From Chrysophaeum taylorii (taxonomy: Eukaryota; Sar; Pelagophyceae; Pelagomonadales; Pelagomonadaceae), in assembly GCA_029834535.1 (NCBI GenBank), contig JAQMWT010000664.1, forward strand, positions 62,001-126,000: DNA of 64,000 bases, given 5' to 3'. Each line of letters begins with the position of its first letter. Position 1 is the first letter of the stretch. The position numbers and the translations under genes were made by a program. The notes beneath the pieces are model-generated. The model saw only the letters and a program-made list of their open reading frames with translations. It was not told the DNA's origin and searched no databases. Of this stretch, positions 52,572 to 61,929 are shown piece by piece.

Positions 52572-54982
52572 GGGAACATGATAGCAGGTTCGACGATCTT
52601 GGCGCCACGATAGTGAGCATTAAGGAGAGAACGAAGGCGAGTTGAGGAGGCGGAGGCGATGAAACCGATGGCAGACTCAACTTCAAAGTTAAAGTGGTGC
52701 ATGTATGGCGGGAAGGCAATGAGTTGAATGCCCTTATCGACGCGGTACGGGGAGGTAATGTGCTGGCTAAAGTAAGGCTTGAATGCATCGGAGTAGAGGG
52801 TGCGCATGTGCACATTGAGTTGTGTACGACAGAAGTCATACACAAAATCCAGAGCTTGAGTGAACTCCGTGGCGTTGGTGGTGCGTGTAAAGTACACCAA
52901 GAGAAATTTCGAAATGAGTTCCTTGAAGACGATGATATGTGTGAAGCCTCCCCATTCGGATGGGATGGTCACATAGCCGCCGTCGCACGCCCAGACTTCA
53001 CCGGCTTTGTGGGTTTGCTCAAAAGAAGGTTTGGTCGCATTGAAATGCTTGTGCGGGTGGCGCTTGTTGTGTGCGATGCAGTCGGTGCATAAGTCGCGAT
53101 ATGGTATGTCAGAAGCAGAGAATCCAGGGCGAGCAAGTACGTTGGGGGCCTTGGCAGCGACGTTGTCGGGGCAGTGATGCACCCGGTGAAAGCGATTAGC
53201 ACGTTCTTTGGCATTGAGATATTCGGTGGATCCGTGTGCGAGGGACTTACGAGGAATTGGATGAGCGGGAATGTGCCGTTTGCGCCGAACATCGAACTTG
53301 AGTTCGGTGTCTAAGGCAGTGGAAGGCGGTGCGTCGTCATCCTGGTGCACAGCAGGGTCACTTGGAGGTGCATCCTCATTATCACGAGTAGCGAGAGTAT
53401 CTTCGTAGGACGACGATATATAGTTTAACGACATTTCGGTCAAGCAGTTGCTGGAAATAGACATCATAAAAGATTGTGCCAAAGACAAGGTATCTGTGCT
53501 GCACGTGGTGGAGGCTTGGTCAACGGTCATGAAATTGGATACATAGGATTTCTTCGTCACGGCAGCAGTATGTTGGAAGGTAGGGTCCAACATAAGGGAT
53601 TTAATATCGGCGACGATGAGCGAAAGGTGCTTGTACAGGGTGCTATACGTACCGGCAGGCAGAGCATTGCTGAGCATGTCACAGCAAAGGTCATGGCGTA
53701 GAGACAAGAGGAAAGATTCCTGTTGTTTGGTGTGGTTGTTAGCACGAATCAACTCCGGTCGAGTGGGGTAGCGTAATTTCCCGTTGCGAGGGTCGAGTAA
53801 AATAATATTGGCATACCCTCGGACGGTTGGCAATGGAGCAAGCATTGAGTGGATTTTAGAGCCGAGCTTGCGGTCACTTCCACGAAGGTACCCTATATAG
53901 CGACTATGAGATAGGTGATGATCTTCCAGAGCAAAAAGAGAATCCTTGTAATCGAAAGAGTTGTCGGTGGCCTTGTAGGTAAGGCAGCCAGGCATCACGA
54001 GAGCGCATCTGGACACGAGGTTTTGTATGGCGGTGCCATAGGTGGTAGCGGAGCCAACTTGGGGAAGGGCTTGGACTATCCACAAGTAACCCATAAACGG
54101 CTCCAGATATATGGACCTGTCCCGGTCGCGGGGGATGTCGGAAGCAGTGAACGTATACGTGCCCCCAAAGGCGTTGATGGGGGTCTTTTGGTTGGTGGTG
54201 GCGTTCTCTATGGTGAGGTTGCCGTCGGAATGGTGGCCACCAGTTAAGAAGTAGGAGTTGTGTGATGTTGATGAGGTTGTAAGTAATAACCTGTGTGACG
54301 GTTGGTTAGTTTCGAAAACGGTTATGTAATAGGACACAGGAGTGGGCGAGTTAGTATGTAAGCTTGCAAACACGTTATAGAGGATTGTAAAAATCTCGAC
54401 GTGTATAGGATGTGTTGCATAGGGCAATGGCTCCATAGAGGAGCGTTTAAAGCACAACTGATGGTAAGTACACTCGGGTTGAACAGAGTGAGTACGTTGC
54501 TCGTGAGCCTGTTGTGAGTGAAGGCGAAGTAGTAACATATTGAGGGATTCAAGGTCAGCCATAGTAAGCTGAGCAGAACCTGTGCGAGAGTAAGGTGCAA
54601 ACGTTTTAGGAACGGGGATATATGGAGGATCGGGGAACACCCGGATCCAGTCTTTGGATACGTGTTTAGGTAGCCAAAGGCGCTTGGGAATAGCTTGTAG
54701 ATCATCCACGATCTTTAGGAAGGGGCGTGGATGGAGGATAGGCCACGACAATATTTTAATTGGTCCAGTAGAATATCTGCGGGCGAAGCATATCCACCTT
54801 TCTCTAGATTGGTAGTCGCCACATAGGTAGGTCGGGAACCTATCAACAACATCGACACAGTTATCAAGTGTAGTATGGATAGGGTTGGCCACTGTGATGT
54901 GGTCTTGGTGACAGTACTTATGCGGAGGCGTCATCTCAGCCAGTAGTACCAAGGGCTGGAGTAGTTTGATGACAGACAGCAT
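52202..54982 (-). CDS. Element E methyltransferase C-terminal half plus integrase (926-aa ORF)
   Basis: The open frame extends upstream of the first Met with 'SEDLHSLLDDSLFDSM', joining the methyltransferase. Motif VI is 'VLLAEMTPP' (E16), motif VIII 'YQSRERW' (Q58-R62), a motif IX-like 'RYPTRPELI' lies near residue 402 and motif X 'DMLSNALPAG' near 435-442. 'LTEMSLNY' (residues 514-521) then marks the border to integrase. Integrase shows H-x3-H and C-x2-C ('HRVHH', 'CTDC', ~590-630), then the DDE triad 'WACDGGY' (~667), 'LYSDAF' (~731) and 'FEVESAIG' (~767). The integrase C-terminus continues in another frame. Motif X and the QxRxR block make a chance match to C5 methyltransferases unlikely. 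Confidence 0.8.
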   Translation of the reverse strand: MLSVIKLLQPLVLLAEMTPPHKYCHQDHITVANPIHTTLDNCVDVVDRFPTYLCGDYQSRERWICFARRYSTGPIKILSWPILHPRPFLKIVDDLQAIPKRLWLPKHVSKDWIRVFPDPPYIPVPKTFAPYSRTGSAQLTMADLESLNMLLLRLHSQQAHEQRTHSVQPECTYHQLCFKRSSMEPLPYATHPIHVEIFTILYNVFASLHTNSPTPVSYYITVFETNQPSHRLLLTTSSTSHNSYFLTGGHHSDGNLTIENATTNQKTPINAFGGTYTFTASDIPRDRDRSIYLEPFMGYLWIVQALPQVGSATTYGTAIQNLVSRCALVMPGCLTYKATDNSFDYKDSLFALEDHHLSHSRYIGYLRGSDRKLGSKIHSMLAPLPTVRGYANIILLDPRNGKLRYPTRPELIRANNHTKQQESFLLSLRHDLCCDMLSNALPAGTYSTLYKHLSLIVADIKSLMLDPTFQHTAAVTKKSYVSNFMTVDQASTTCSTDTLSLAQSFMMSISSNCLTEMSLNYISSSYEDTLATRDNEDAPPSDPAVHQDDDAPPSTALDTELKFDVRRKRHIPAHPIPRKSLAHGSTEYLNAKERANRFHRVHHCPDNVAAKAPNVLARPGFSASDIPYRDLCTDCIAHNKRHPHKHFNATKPSFEQTHKAGEVWACDGGYVTIPSEWGGFTHIIVFKELISKFLLVYFTRTTNATEFTQALDFVYDFCRTQLNVHMRTLYSDAFKPYFSQHITSPYRVDKGIQLIAFPPYMHHFNFEVESAIGFIASASSTRLRSLLNAHYRGAKIVEPAIMFPWAVIHTVQSYNLLPNATLERIHHAILSPQQLLYNQLSTPQHDMLKILALNVTSYWSPMNTTSGNRAAANICISVAPTHKTRSSPHASTISLTSSSTLKTDKSVFRPSCNSSTCCSILLLILN
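53420..53443 (-). other. SLNY motif, site 2 (methyltransferase/integrase border)
   Basis: Encodes L-T-E-M-S-L-N-Y. DNA core GACCGAAATGTCGTTAAACT on the minus strand. In frame with the 926-aa ORF, after motif X and before the integrase zinc region. Confidence 0.8.
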
Positions 54983-55359
54983 GCTGTCGAAAAGAGAATC
55001 GTCCAGCAGGCTGTGTAAGTCTTCTGACTTTGTTGTTTTAGTAAATTCCTGTTTGTGCAGGGAGGAGTGATCTCAATTATATCACTATAGAATGTGCGCC
55101 TTTCCTCGGGTGAGATTAGGTGAAGATGGTTAATAAAGGCGGGGAGAGATTCAAATAATAGTACAGTAGGAAAACGGTGGCGTAACATACGAACAAGCGC
55201 ATCATCAGACTCAACAACAACTTTTGCATTGATATTTAAGCCTAAGTCATTAGTGGCTTGAGACAGGAACGCCGGAGTTGACAAACCAGAACAAAGTAAC
55301 ATGACAGAGGGTTTGCGGAGATTGGACTCTTGTGAGAGAAAAACTGGCCGTGCGAGTAG
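54931..55359 (-). pseudogene. Element E C5-cytosine methyltransferase, N-terminal half (motifs I-IV)
   Basis: Same frame as the protease, after the TGA. 'VMLLCSGLSTPAFL' is motif I (SAM binding, F-x-G-x-G variant), 'KVVVESDD' is motif II, and 'LRHRFPTV' precedes 'SDIIEITPPCTNR', motif IV with the catalytic Cys (PPC at 55,058-55,066). Just after PPC the homology moves into the frame of the 926-aa ORF, so one base has been gained or lost around 55,040-55,055, unless a ribosomal shift occurs. The domain would methylate cytosine C5 in DNA. Confidence 0.75.
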
Positions 55360-56547
55360 TCAACTTAATGGCTGCGTATTTTGCTGAACAAATTTGTTCT
55401 GTTTCCGAAGATTGAGAACCAAAGGGCGAATCCACGGCCGATCTGGTAAAACTCGTTGGAGTAGGTAATTGTAGTATGCCAGTAGCTCCCTGTTTTCATG
55501 GTATCGCTTGAGGGGAAATGCAAGGGAGCGAAGTTCCAGCCGCTTGTCGCGCGCGATGTTGTAAGTGATACAAGGGAGAGCGGGTAAATTAGCAGCGACA
55601 TAGTGTATGGGTATACGTACATCTTTGTCTATGCGGCTCGTGACAGCGCTGAGCTTTGGCTCAGCTCGATCGTTGAACACGGTGGTAAGATTGGTCTGGT
55701 TCCATTCGAGCATGCTCAGGATAGCGAGATGTCGGTCATGCACTGGTTGAAGACATAAAGCGAAGTCGATCTTAACGTAGCCAACTTGTGGATGATCTGG
55801 TAGGGGAATAACGATGTTGCGTGTTAACATCATGTGTGATGCCCGTTGTTGTCCTGTTGCCGTCTGAATAACAATCGGAGCGTATGTAGAGTCCAACGGA
55901 ATTATATGATTGGGTATTGCGAAATCGTAGGTGGACATCAATGAGATGGTAGCACAAGAGTCAAAATATAGAAAAGAGCAATGTGGAGGGACACTGTTTA
56001 CCTTCATGTAGTTGGTGAGGAAGGCGTTTTCCGAATGTGGGCAAGTAGTGGAGAGACTGGCGGTAAAGAAGCTCTTCAGCAATAACAGATTCGTTGGAAT
56101 AATGATCGGTTGAACAGGTGGTGATGGCTCGTCAGCCTCATCAGCCATGCCGTGTTTTTCGTCAAATGACGATAGAGAGGTGTGATCGGCACCCCTTTTG
56201 GTTTCGGCTTGTGATGGTAGATTGAGGGCAGATTGGACCTGTGAAGATAGCGAGGACAATAATGCTGGTGGTAAAGCCGAGATGGCGGAAGCGGTAGAGT
56301 GGTTAGACACAGTATTGGAAGGATTACCCTGCGTGTTTGTAGTAGGAGGAGTTGTTGTTGGGGTGGGAGCAGTAACGACAGTCTGATGTTGTGGCTCCAC
56401 GTAGTTTAACGACTTTTCGGTCGAGGATAGATGAACGTCTACATCATAAATGATGTCTTCTGCAAACATGAGCTGTTCGTTTAGACGAAGTAAACTACTG
56501 TTGTCCTCAGTAGATGTTGTTGACAGGATATCGGCTGATTGTAGCAA
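55360..56547 (-). CDS. Element E aspartic protease ORF (395 aa)
   Basis: After a linker with 'STEKSLNY' (residues ~42-49), a retropepsin-like domain shows 'LYFDSCATISLM' (D at ~197), followed by the hydrophobic strands 'NIVIPLPD' and 'HLAILSMLEWNQTNL', the counterpart of the 'ILG.D.L' block of copia proteases. The active-site triplet is D-S-C instead of the usual D-S/T-G, an odd change. The ORF ends in TGA at 55,360-55,362, directly followed by CTA; the same frame continues open into the methyltransferase. It would cut the element's own polyprotein. Confidence 0.65.
   Translation of the reverse strand: MLQSADILSTTSTEDNSSLLRLNEQLMFAEDIIYDVDVHLSSTEKSLNYVEPQHQTVVTAPTPTTTPPTTNTQGNPSNTVSNHSTASAISALPPALLSSLSSQVQSALNLPSQAETKRGADHTSLSSFDEKHGMADEADEPSPPVQPIIIPTNLLLLKSFFTASLSTTCPHSENAFLTNYMKVNSVPPHCSFLYFDSCATISLMSTYDFAIPNHIIPLDSTYAPIVIQTATGQQRASHMMLTRNIVIPLPDHPQVGYVKIDFALCLQPVHDRHLAILSMLEWNQTNLTTVFNDRAEPKLSAVTSRIDKDVRIPIHYVAANLPALPCITYNIARDKRLELRSLAFPLKRYHENRELLAYYNYLLQRVLPDRPWIRPLVLNLRKQNKFVQQNTQPLS
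56401..56424 (-). other. SLNY motif, site 1 (Gag-linker/protease border)
   Basis: Encodes S-S-T-E-K-S-L-N-Y. DNA core GACCGAAAAGTCGTTAAACT on the minus strand. In frame with the protease ORF. Confidence 0.8.
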
Positions 56548-56930
56548 GTCTCAAATAACTTGTTGATATTATGTTGTAGCTGAGCCGTGGTATCATTATC
56601 TGTCACATGCTTCGTGAGTTCGCTACACTGTTCTCGCAGGGTGTTTAAGGTGTGGTTTGTTCGATCTAATAATTTCATGTTAGACCGAGAGGACCTGTCA
56701 AAAGTGCGGGGGTAAATTGGACGGTCATGGGACTGTCCGGCAGTTTTCTTGGTGACGTAAGAATCACCAGGACGATAATACGATAAATCGCTGCGAGAGA
56801 AAGGCTGGCGAGCATCATTAGAGTTACGCAAGCGTCTAGCGTTAAACGTGGAAGATGTACCAGGTTGGGACGAAGTGATGAAGGCGAGTGTGTTAGCAGT
56901 TTGAGTCAGACTTTTGTCCGATGAGTCCAA
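56481..56930 (-). CDS. Element E Gag-like ORF (149 aa)
   Basis: First open frame of element E. The N-terminal two thirds are polar and Ser/Arg-rich. Residues ~90-135 are predicted helical ('LDRTNHTLNTLREQCSELTK'), a probable coiled coil for multimerisation. No CCHC knuckle is visible. It overlaps the next ORF by ~67 bp in another frame, which suits a programmed or accidental frameshift. Much shorter than copia Gag, so probably truncated at its start. Confidence 0.5.
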   Translation of the reverse strand: MDSSDKSLTQTANTLAFITSSQPGTSSTFNARRLRNSNDARQPFSRSDLSYYRPGDSYVTKKTAGQSHDRPIYPRTFDRSSRSNMKLLDRTNHTLNTLREQCSELTKHVTDNDTTAQLQHNINKLFETCYNQPISCQQHLLRTTVVYFV

Positions 56931-56945
56931 AGTAGAAAAATAGGG

Positions 56946-59900
56946 AAGTTATGTTTGATGATTACGAAGGCCTTGACCAGCCTGAGGCGAGAGCGAAGCG
57001 GCATTTTGGTCAGCTTCGTGAACCCGAAGACCCGCTCCTCGTGAGCTTGAGCGAACTGTGCGCAGCCCTTACTACTCTCAAACAGCAAGGTCGCCGTCGG
57101 GTATTATTCGTCGCGGATCATCGAGTTCGCATACATATTTGCCATATCGAGACGTTTGCCGCGAACTCCATCTTCGGCAACGAATTGCTGGTATGAGTCA
57201 TCGCCGGGAACATAGCCAGCTCGATGTGAGCGTCGTGTTTCTGCGGCGTAGCGACTGGCTCATCCGCTGATTCATCGTCATCGCCGAGGTCGAGAAGATC
57301 GTCGTCGGAGTCGGAGTCGGCAGTACGACGTTTCTTCTTATAGGGCAAAGGCTGCGTCGGTTCTGGCTGAAGCGAAGCGAGTCTCTCTGCTGCTTCCTTC
57401 CTCCAAAGCTGCCTCGAACGTGACATCAGTCGCGAGCCTGGCTTGTGCCTGCGGCAGAATCTTCTGGTTGAGCTTGAGCGTTGGATAGCAACAGCATCAA
57501 ATCATCACCGCTTTCGCCGGCGCGCGGCGCAGGTGGCGCCGCTTCTGTTTTTCGACAAGCACCTAACGGAAAGTTTGAATGGACTGGTCAACATCATCCC
57601 GCGGAACGTTGTCTAATTAATTTGCGATTCGGGCCAGTGCTGGTATGCCGTCTTGGGACACGCAGCTCCCGTTTCTCAAGCGACTTGATGCAACGATAAA
57701 CGTAGACTCGCTCCATGTCGGCGGCCACTGGTACGTCGCCTTGGGTCTGGAGAGTGAGTTTCACGGGTGGCTGCACGGCCGCCTCGAGCTGCGAGGTGAC
57801 GCTCCATTCGAAGTCAGTAAATGGCCGAGGAACCTTGCCGAAAGACGCGGAGTAAGAAGCGGACTCGACGGCTCTAGACGGGGTGTCTGTAGTCGCATCT
57901 GTATCAGAACCTAGGCTCTCGTACTGGTCGCGCAACACGTCCTCGCGCAACACGTCCTCTATCTCTAGCGCTGGATATCATCCTTGTTGGCTTTTCTTTG
58001 ACGGACCTCGCCGGTGACAATCTGCGAGGTGGAGAACGGCGACTTGCCTTGGATAATAAATTCGTCGTAGATGGCCGGATACACTGTCCCTTAATTAAAC
58101 GCAGACACCCGCCCCGGGTGTTCGATGGCTCCTTGATTGAATCATCCTTTCATTTGCAAGCCTGCCGAGGACCAGTGTGGCAGCTTGTTGTTGCCGCCCG
58201 GTAGGATGCATCTCATTTGAAACGCGACGCTCTTCTCCGAAACGCCGCCGTCGGTGGACATGCAGGCCAGTGGGCCGTTCGCCACTCCGAAGAACGACTT
58301 GAGAATTGACTCGTACAAGCGAGACTGGCTAGCCACCTCATCGTCGTCGGCATCAGAGACACCCCCTTCGTCCGTCCGTCCTCGGTAGTAGTTCCATCAG
58401 TGGCATGCGGCATTCTCGATAGGCGTTGACGAGGCTCTGAGCAGCCTTCACGCGCTCATCGTTCTCTTTCTTCGTCTTCTCGTACCGCGCCTTCAGACGC
58501 GTAAACGAATGAAATGGCCTCGAACTCCGGCATTCAACCCAGAAAAAACTCGCGCTCGTTGTTGTCGTGGACTTCGTACTCCGGACACGAGATCTTCACC
58601 GCCTCTTTCTGCACTCCGCAGCTCGGAAATTTGTGCTTTGGTTGTTGGTGCTCAACGACAAATGCCTGCCATTCTCAACGACGAATGCCTGCCATGCTCT
58701 TCGACGTTCAGCAGCAGGAGTTCCACCCTTCCACCAGGTGCCAGGCGTGGAAAATTGGTATTCCTTCGAAAAGTCTTCGAACACCACGAGCTTCCTCTGC
58801 GCAGCACTTTCTGAACCCCCGCGCTCCGATGCTGATGTGATGACCGCTTCTTGCTCGCTCTCGAGACAAGGTTAAAGGATTGAGGTCCTTACTATGCATG
58901 GACAGGATCAGGATGAGCGCAACACGGAGAGACGCGACGTTCCCACACCGCAGGCGTCCGCATTTGCTGGGTGTCTGCATCCGCTGGTTCCGCAGGGTGT
59001 CCGCATCCGCAGGTCCCCTGGTCGCGGACACTTGCGGTCACGGTCCAAATCCGCGGATGCGGACACGATCCGCGTCCGTGAGCTTGTTTAAACGCAGCCC
59101 GCCACGCCTGGCTTAAGCACTCGAGCGTCTCTAGGAGATTCAAGGCGACGTAGATTGGATCCGAGTTTCCCTCCAAGACTGACCGTCAGCCAAGACACCC
59201 GCCCAGTCCTCGCTCGAGTTATTTTTCGATCCAGATGTCGTCGGCGACGGGGGCGGCGGCACGTTTTCTTTGATGATCGCCGCGAGCCCGGCTTTATCGT
59301 CGCAACGCGATCCGCGCTTCTTTGCCAACGTCGACGCCTGCTGCTGCTGCGATGAAGGGCCGCAGGAGGCGGGAACGAGGCCGTCGACGAGATCGCGTGC
59401 CCTTCGAGGCGTCGCTCTCGACGATCGAGAGTTTCGGCGGGCGCTTTCGAGAGGGTCTCCAGCCTGGCGGGTCGCTGTCACGCTTCTTCGGGCGGCGACC
59501 CCGCCGGCGCTGCCAACAAGCTGTTTTTCTTGTTCCCGTTGGAGCCCTTGGACATAACGGCGAGAGAAGTGGCGCGTTGGACGGCACGGCCATTTGTCTG
59601 CGAAATTCCTCGAGAGGTGGTCCAGGCATCGGAGTTGAAGAAGCGTGGCCTCCGCGCGTGGCCCTTTCACGTCGTCGTCGTCGTCGTCGTCGTCGTGTCC
59701 AATTGAGTGCTAGCAGTCCACCAAGCGGAAAGCTGGCGAGTGATCGTCCTCTCCGAGACCTGCTGCATATTTTCTCCACGGCGCCGAGATTCGACAGAGC
59801 TCTGTTTTGGCAACCTCCAGGTGCGCGGCCCGCGCCGCAGAGCGTCCCCCATCACCCCTTCATACCCTCGCCAATCGTGTGTCCAAAACGCGAGTCTCCG

Positions 59901-61925
59901 GGTCCATTCTTTCTCTTCGCTTCGCAGCCTCGTCGCGCTTGGACGTTCTTGCGATCGTTCACCTCGGTCTTCAGCTCATATTCTGATAGCGCTAGATACG
60001 TCGCCGTTATCCGGTCCGGTCCGCGAGAGTATGAATATAACTTTTACTGTCCCACGAAACGCAACACCGAGTAACCAGGGCCTAAGAGAAAGAAGTAAGA
60101 TGTCCAGAGCGTCGTATAGGATACGTGCCAACTCTCTGGACAGACAGACAGACAATCATTTCCCAATTATAAGTGAGTATTTCTCGCTGAATTTCGCTTC
60201 GAAGTACAAGACCATGTCCGCGTGCCGGGAGCTAGTACCCCTGCTTGGACCTCGTTGCTGCGCTCGACGCCAGCCCAGCATCCAACGATGGAAGGAAGGA
60301 CCATCCGTAGTCTTCAGGCAGGCGGAGGATGTCGGGTCTCGGTACCTTGCTGATGGCCTCCCGTTTTGGACTCTGACTCATCCAGTTTGGGGAAGGACTC
60401 GTTCTCGAGCGCCGCCCGAACCGGAGAATGATCAGATGATGTCGACGACTGTTGAGCTTTTTTTTCTTCGAGAGAGTGGAACCCGGTAGCTCGAGAGGGG
60501 CTTCCGATTGGAAGAAGCAGGCGCCTTTTGAATTTCAAGAGCGAAGCCCCACGATCGATCAGTTCACAGGTCGAATCTCGGAAAGATGGTGTGATATTAA
60601 GCATGCTGGCCGACAATTCAGCCCGCCGGTGTTCCTGCGAGCTTCGCGATGTCCTCGCAGAGGAGACGGACAAAGCAAGGTAGTACTCATGACCGAGCGC
60701 GAAGCGCCACACCGCCATCGCGAAGAATTCCTTGCCCGCGATGAGCTCTCGTTTGAAGTAAGTCCAGGATTGCATCTTTTGCATTCGCTCCAGATGCGCG
60801 CAGCGTCAGCTGCTTGAACGAAGATAAGGCGAGTGCGCTCAGCGACGGAAAGTACGACGGATTTGCGCGCCGAGGGTTCATCCGTTTAGGATCCTCGTCT
60901 CTTACGCAACGGCCTACTTGCTGTGTTCGGAGACGACATCTGTCTGCTGAGGCCTTCGATTCGCACAAGACTTTCACCCGGAACACCATTCTTCGAAAAA
61001 ACCACCGGAAATTAAAAAAAAAAACGAGATATCGCGTGCTTCGGACCGTTTTCTCTTCTCAAACCGCGTCGTCGCGAGCGAGGCGGACGCGGGATGACGA
61101 GAGAAAAAAAAAAATGTCCGGCGGTTTGGGAGACCAACCCGCAGTCCATCGCTGACTTCCGAACCCGAAGAAGACGGGGTGAAATACGGGACCTGCCGCG
61201 GATGATCGGGCGACCAGTTCGACATGGAGTTGCCGATCGTCGCGAAGGAAAAAGGAGCAGAAGAAGCACCTGATTTCGGAGGTGCAGCAACATGCCCCGA
61301 TGCAAAAAAAAATTACGATTATTTGGTCAGCCAAAAAAATTCGTTTGGTCCAAAAAAAAAAGTCATCTAGTGTCATTTTGACGTTGTGACCAAAATTTGA
61401 CTTTTTTTTTTGTGACCAACATGACATGTTGAAATCCGGTTATCCCAACGAATGTCATCTTGTCATAGTTCACCCTAGAGTCTTCCAGTGACAAATAAAT
61501 GTCATTTAGTCACGAAATTACTGCCATTTAGTCACAAAAAGAATGTCACCCAGTCACAAAAAAAGTGTCCAGAAAAAAAGCAGGGCTGCACCGTAATTTT
61601 TGTCACATCTAAAATCTTGACTTTGGCGTCACGATGACAGTGGTCAGATCTGGTAAACGTCAAAATCAAAAACTTTCTGTATGACTGACTGACTGACTGC
61701 CTTCGTGATGGTCGAGTCAAAGTCAACATCACGAAAACGAAAAAAAAAGCGGCCGCGCAAGCGGCCGGCTGAGGCAGGAAAAAACGTCCCAAACAACCAG
61801 TTAGCGTCTTCCTCGCCTCCCCTCGTCTCTCGTACCTCCCTCCCCCTGCTGAAGCACGAGAAAACACACTTTAAAATAATGGCACTATTGGATAATAAAT
61901 AAATGCGGGATATGGTGGGCTCGGG
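56946..61925. other. Unassigned region upstream of element E
   Basis: GC-rich with short open frames on both strands. Minus-strand pieces with protein-like composition lie at 57,118-57,426 (Asp-rich 'DSDSDDDLLDLGDDD'), 57,594-57,953, 58,142-58,500 ('LKARYEKTKKENDERVKAA', a coiled coil), 58,892-59,670 and 60,314-60,784; they may be exons of an unrecognised gene or decayed elements. 58,925-59,085 has repeated GTCCGCATCCGC-type units. (GTC)n near 59,675, (GACA)n near 60,140. No domain recognised. Confidence 0.4.
61440..61565. repeat. GTCA/GTCAC short repeats
   Basis: Units such as TGTCATTTAGTCACGAAAT, GCCATTTAGTCACAAAAA and TGTCACCCAGTCACAAAAAA follow one another, with looser copies from ~61,360. 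The window's last bases (AAAAAAAGTGTCATT) resemble AAAAAAAGTGTCC at ~61,560. Confidence 0.6.
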
Positions 61926-61929
61926 TGGA

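Larger units (their letters stand above)
47734..56945 (-). mobile_element. Copia-order retroelement E encoding a C5-cytosine DNA methyltransferase
   Basis: Minus-strand polyprotein, read from 56.9 kb downward: Gag-like, aspartic protease, C5-cytosine methyltransferase, integrase, RT, RNase H, then a region of short ORFs. The PR-IN-RT-RH order is Ty1/copia. GC content is lower than in the flanks, and a sharp composition change near 56,945 marks the left end. No LTR or primer-binding site was found, so the 5' end may be truncated. Frameshifts lie near 55,050, 52,430, between 51.9 and 51.3 kb, near 50,390 and 50,190, and near 49,850. Retrotransposon-borne methyltransferases have been reported in dinoflagellates and charophytes; this copy's organism is unknown to me. 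Confidence 0.8.

Noticed and set aside
56401-56412. Similarity of SLNY to a lentiviral SQNY cleavage site as evidence of viral origin
   Set aside because: A four-residue similarity; used only as an analogy for protease-site type, since element order and domains are copia.
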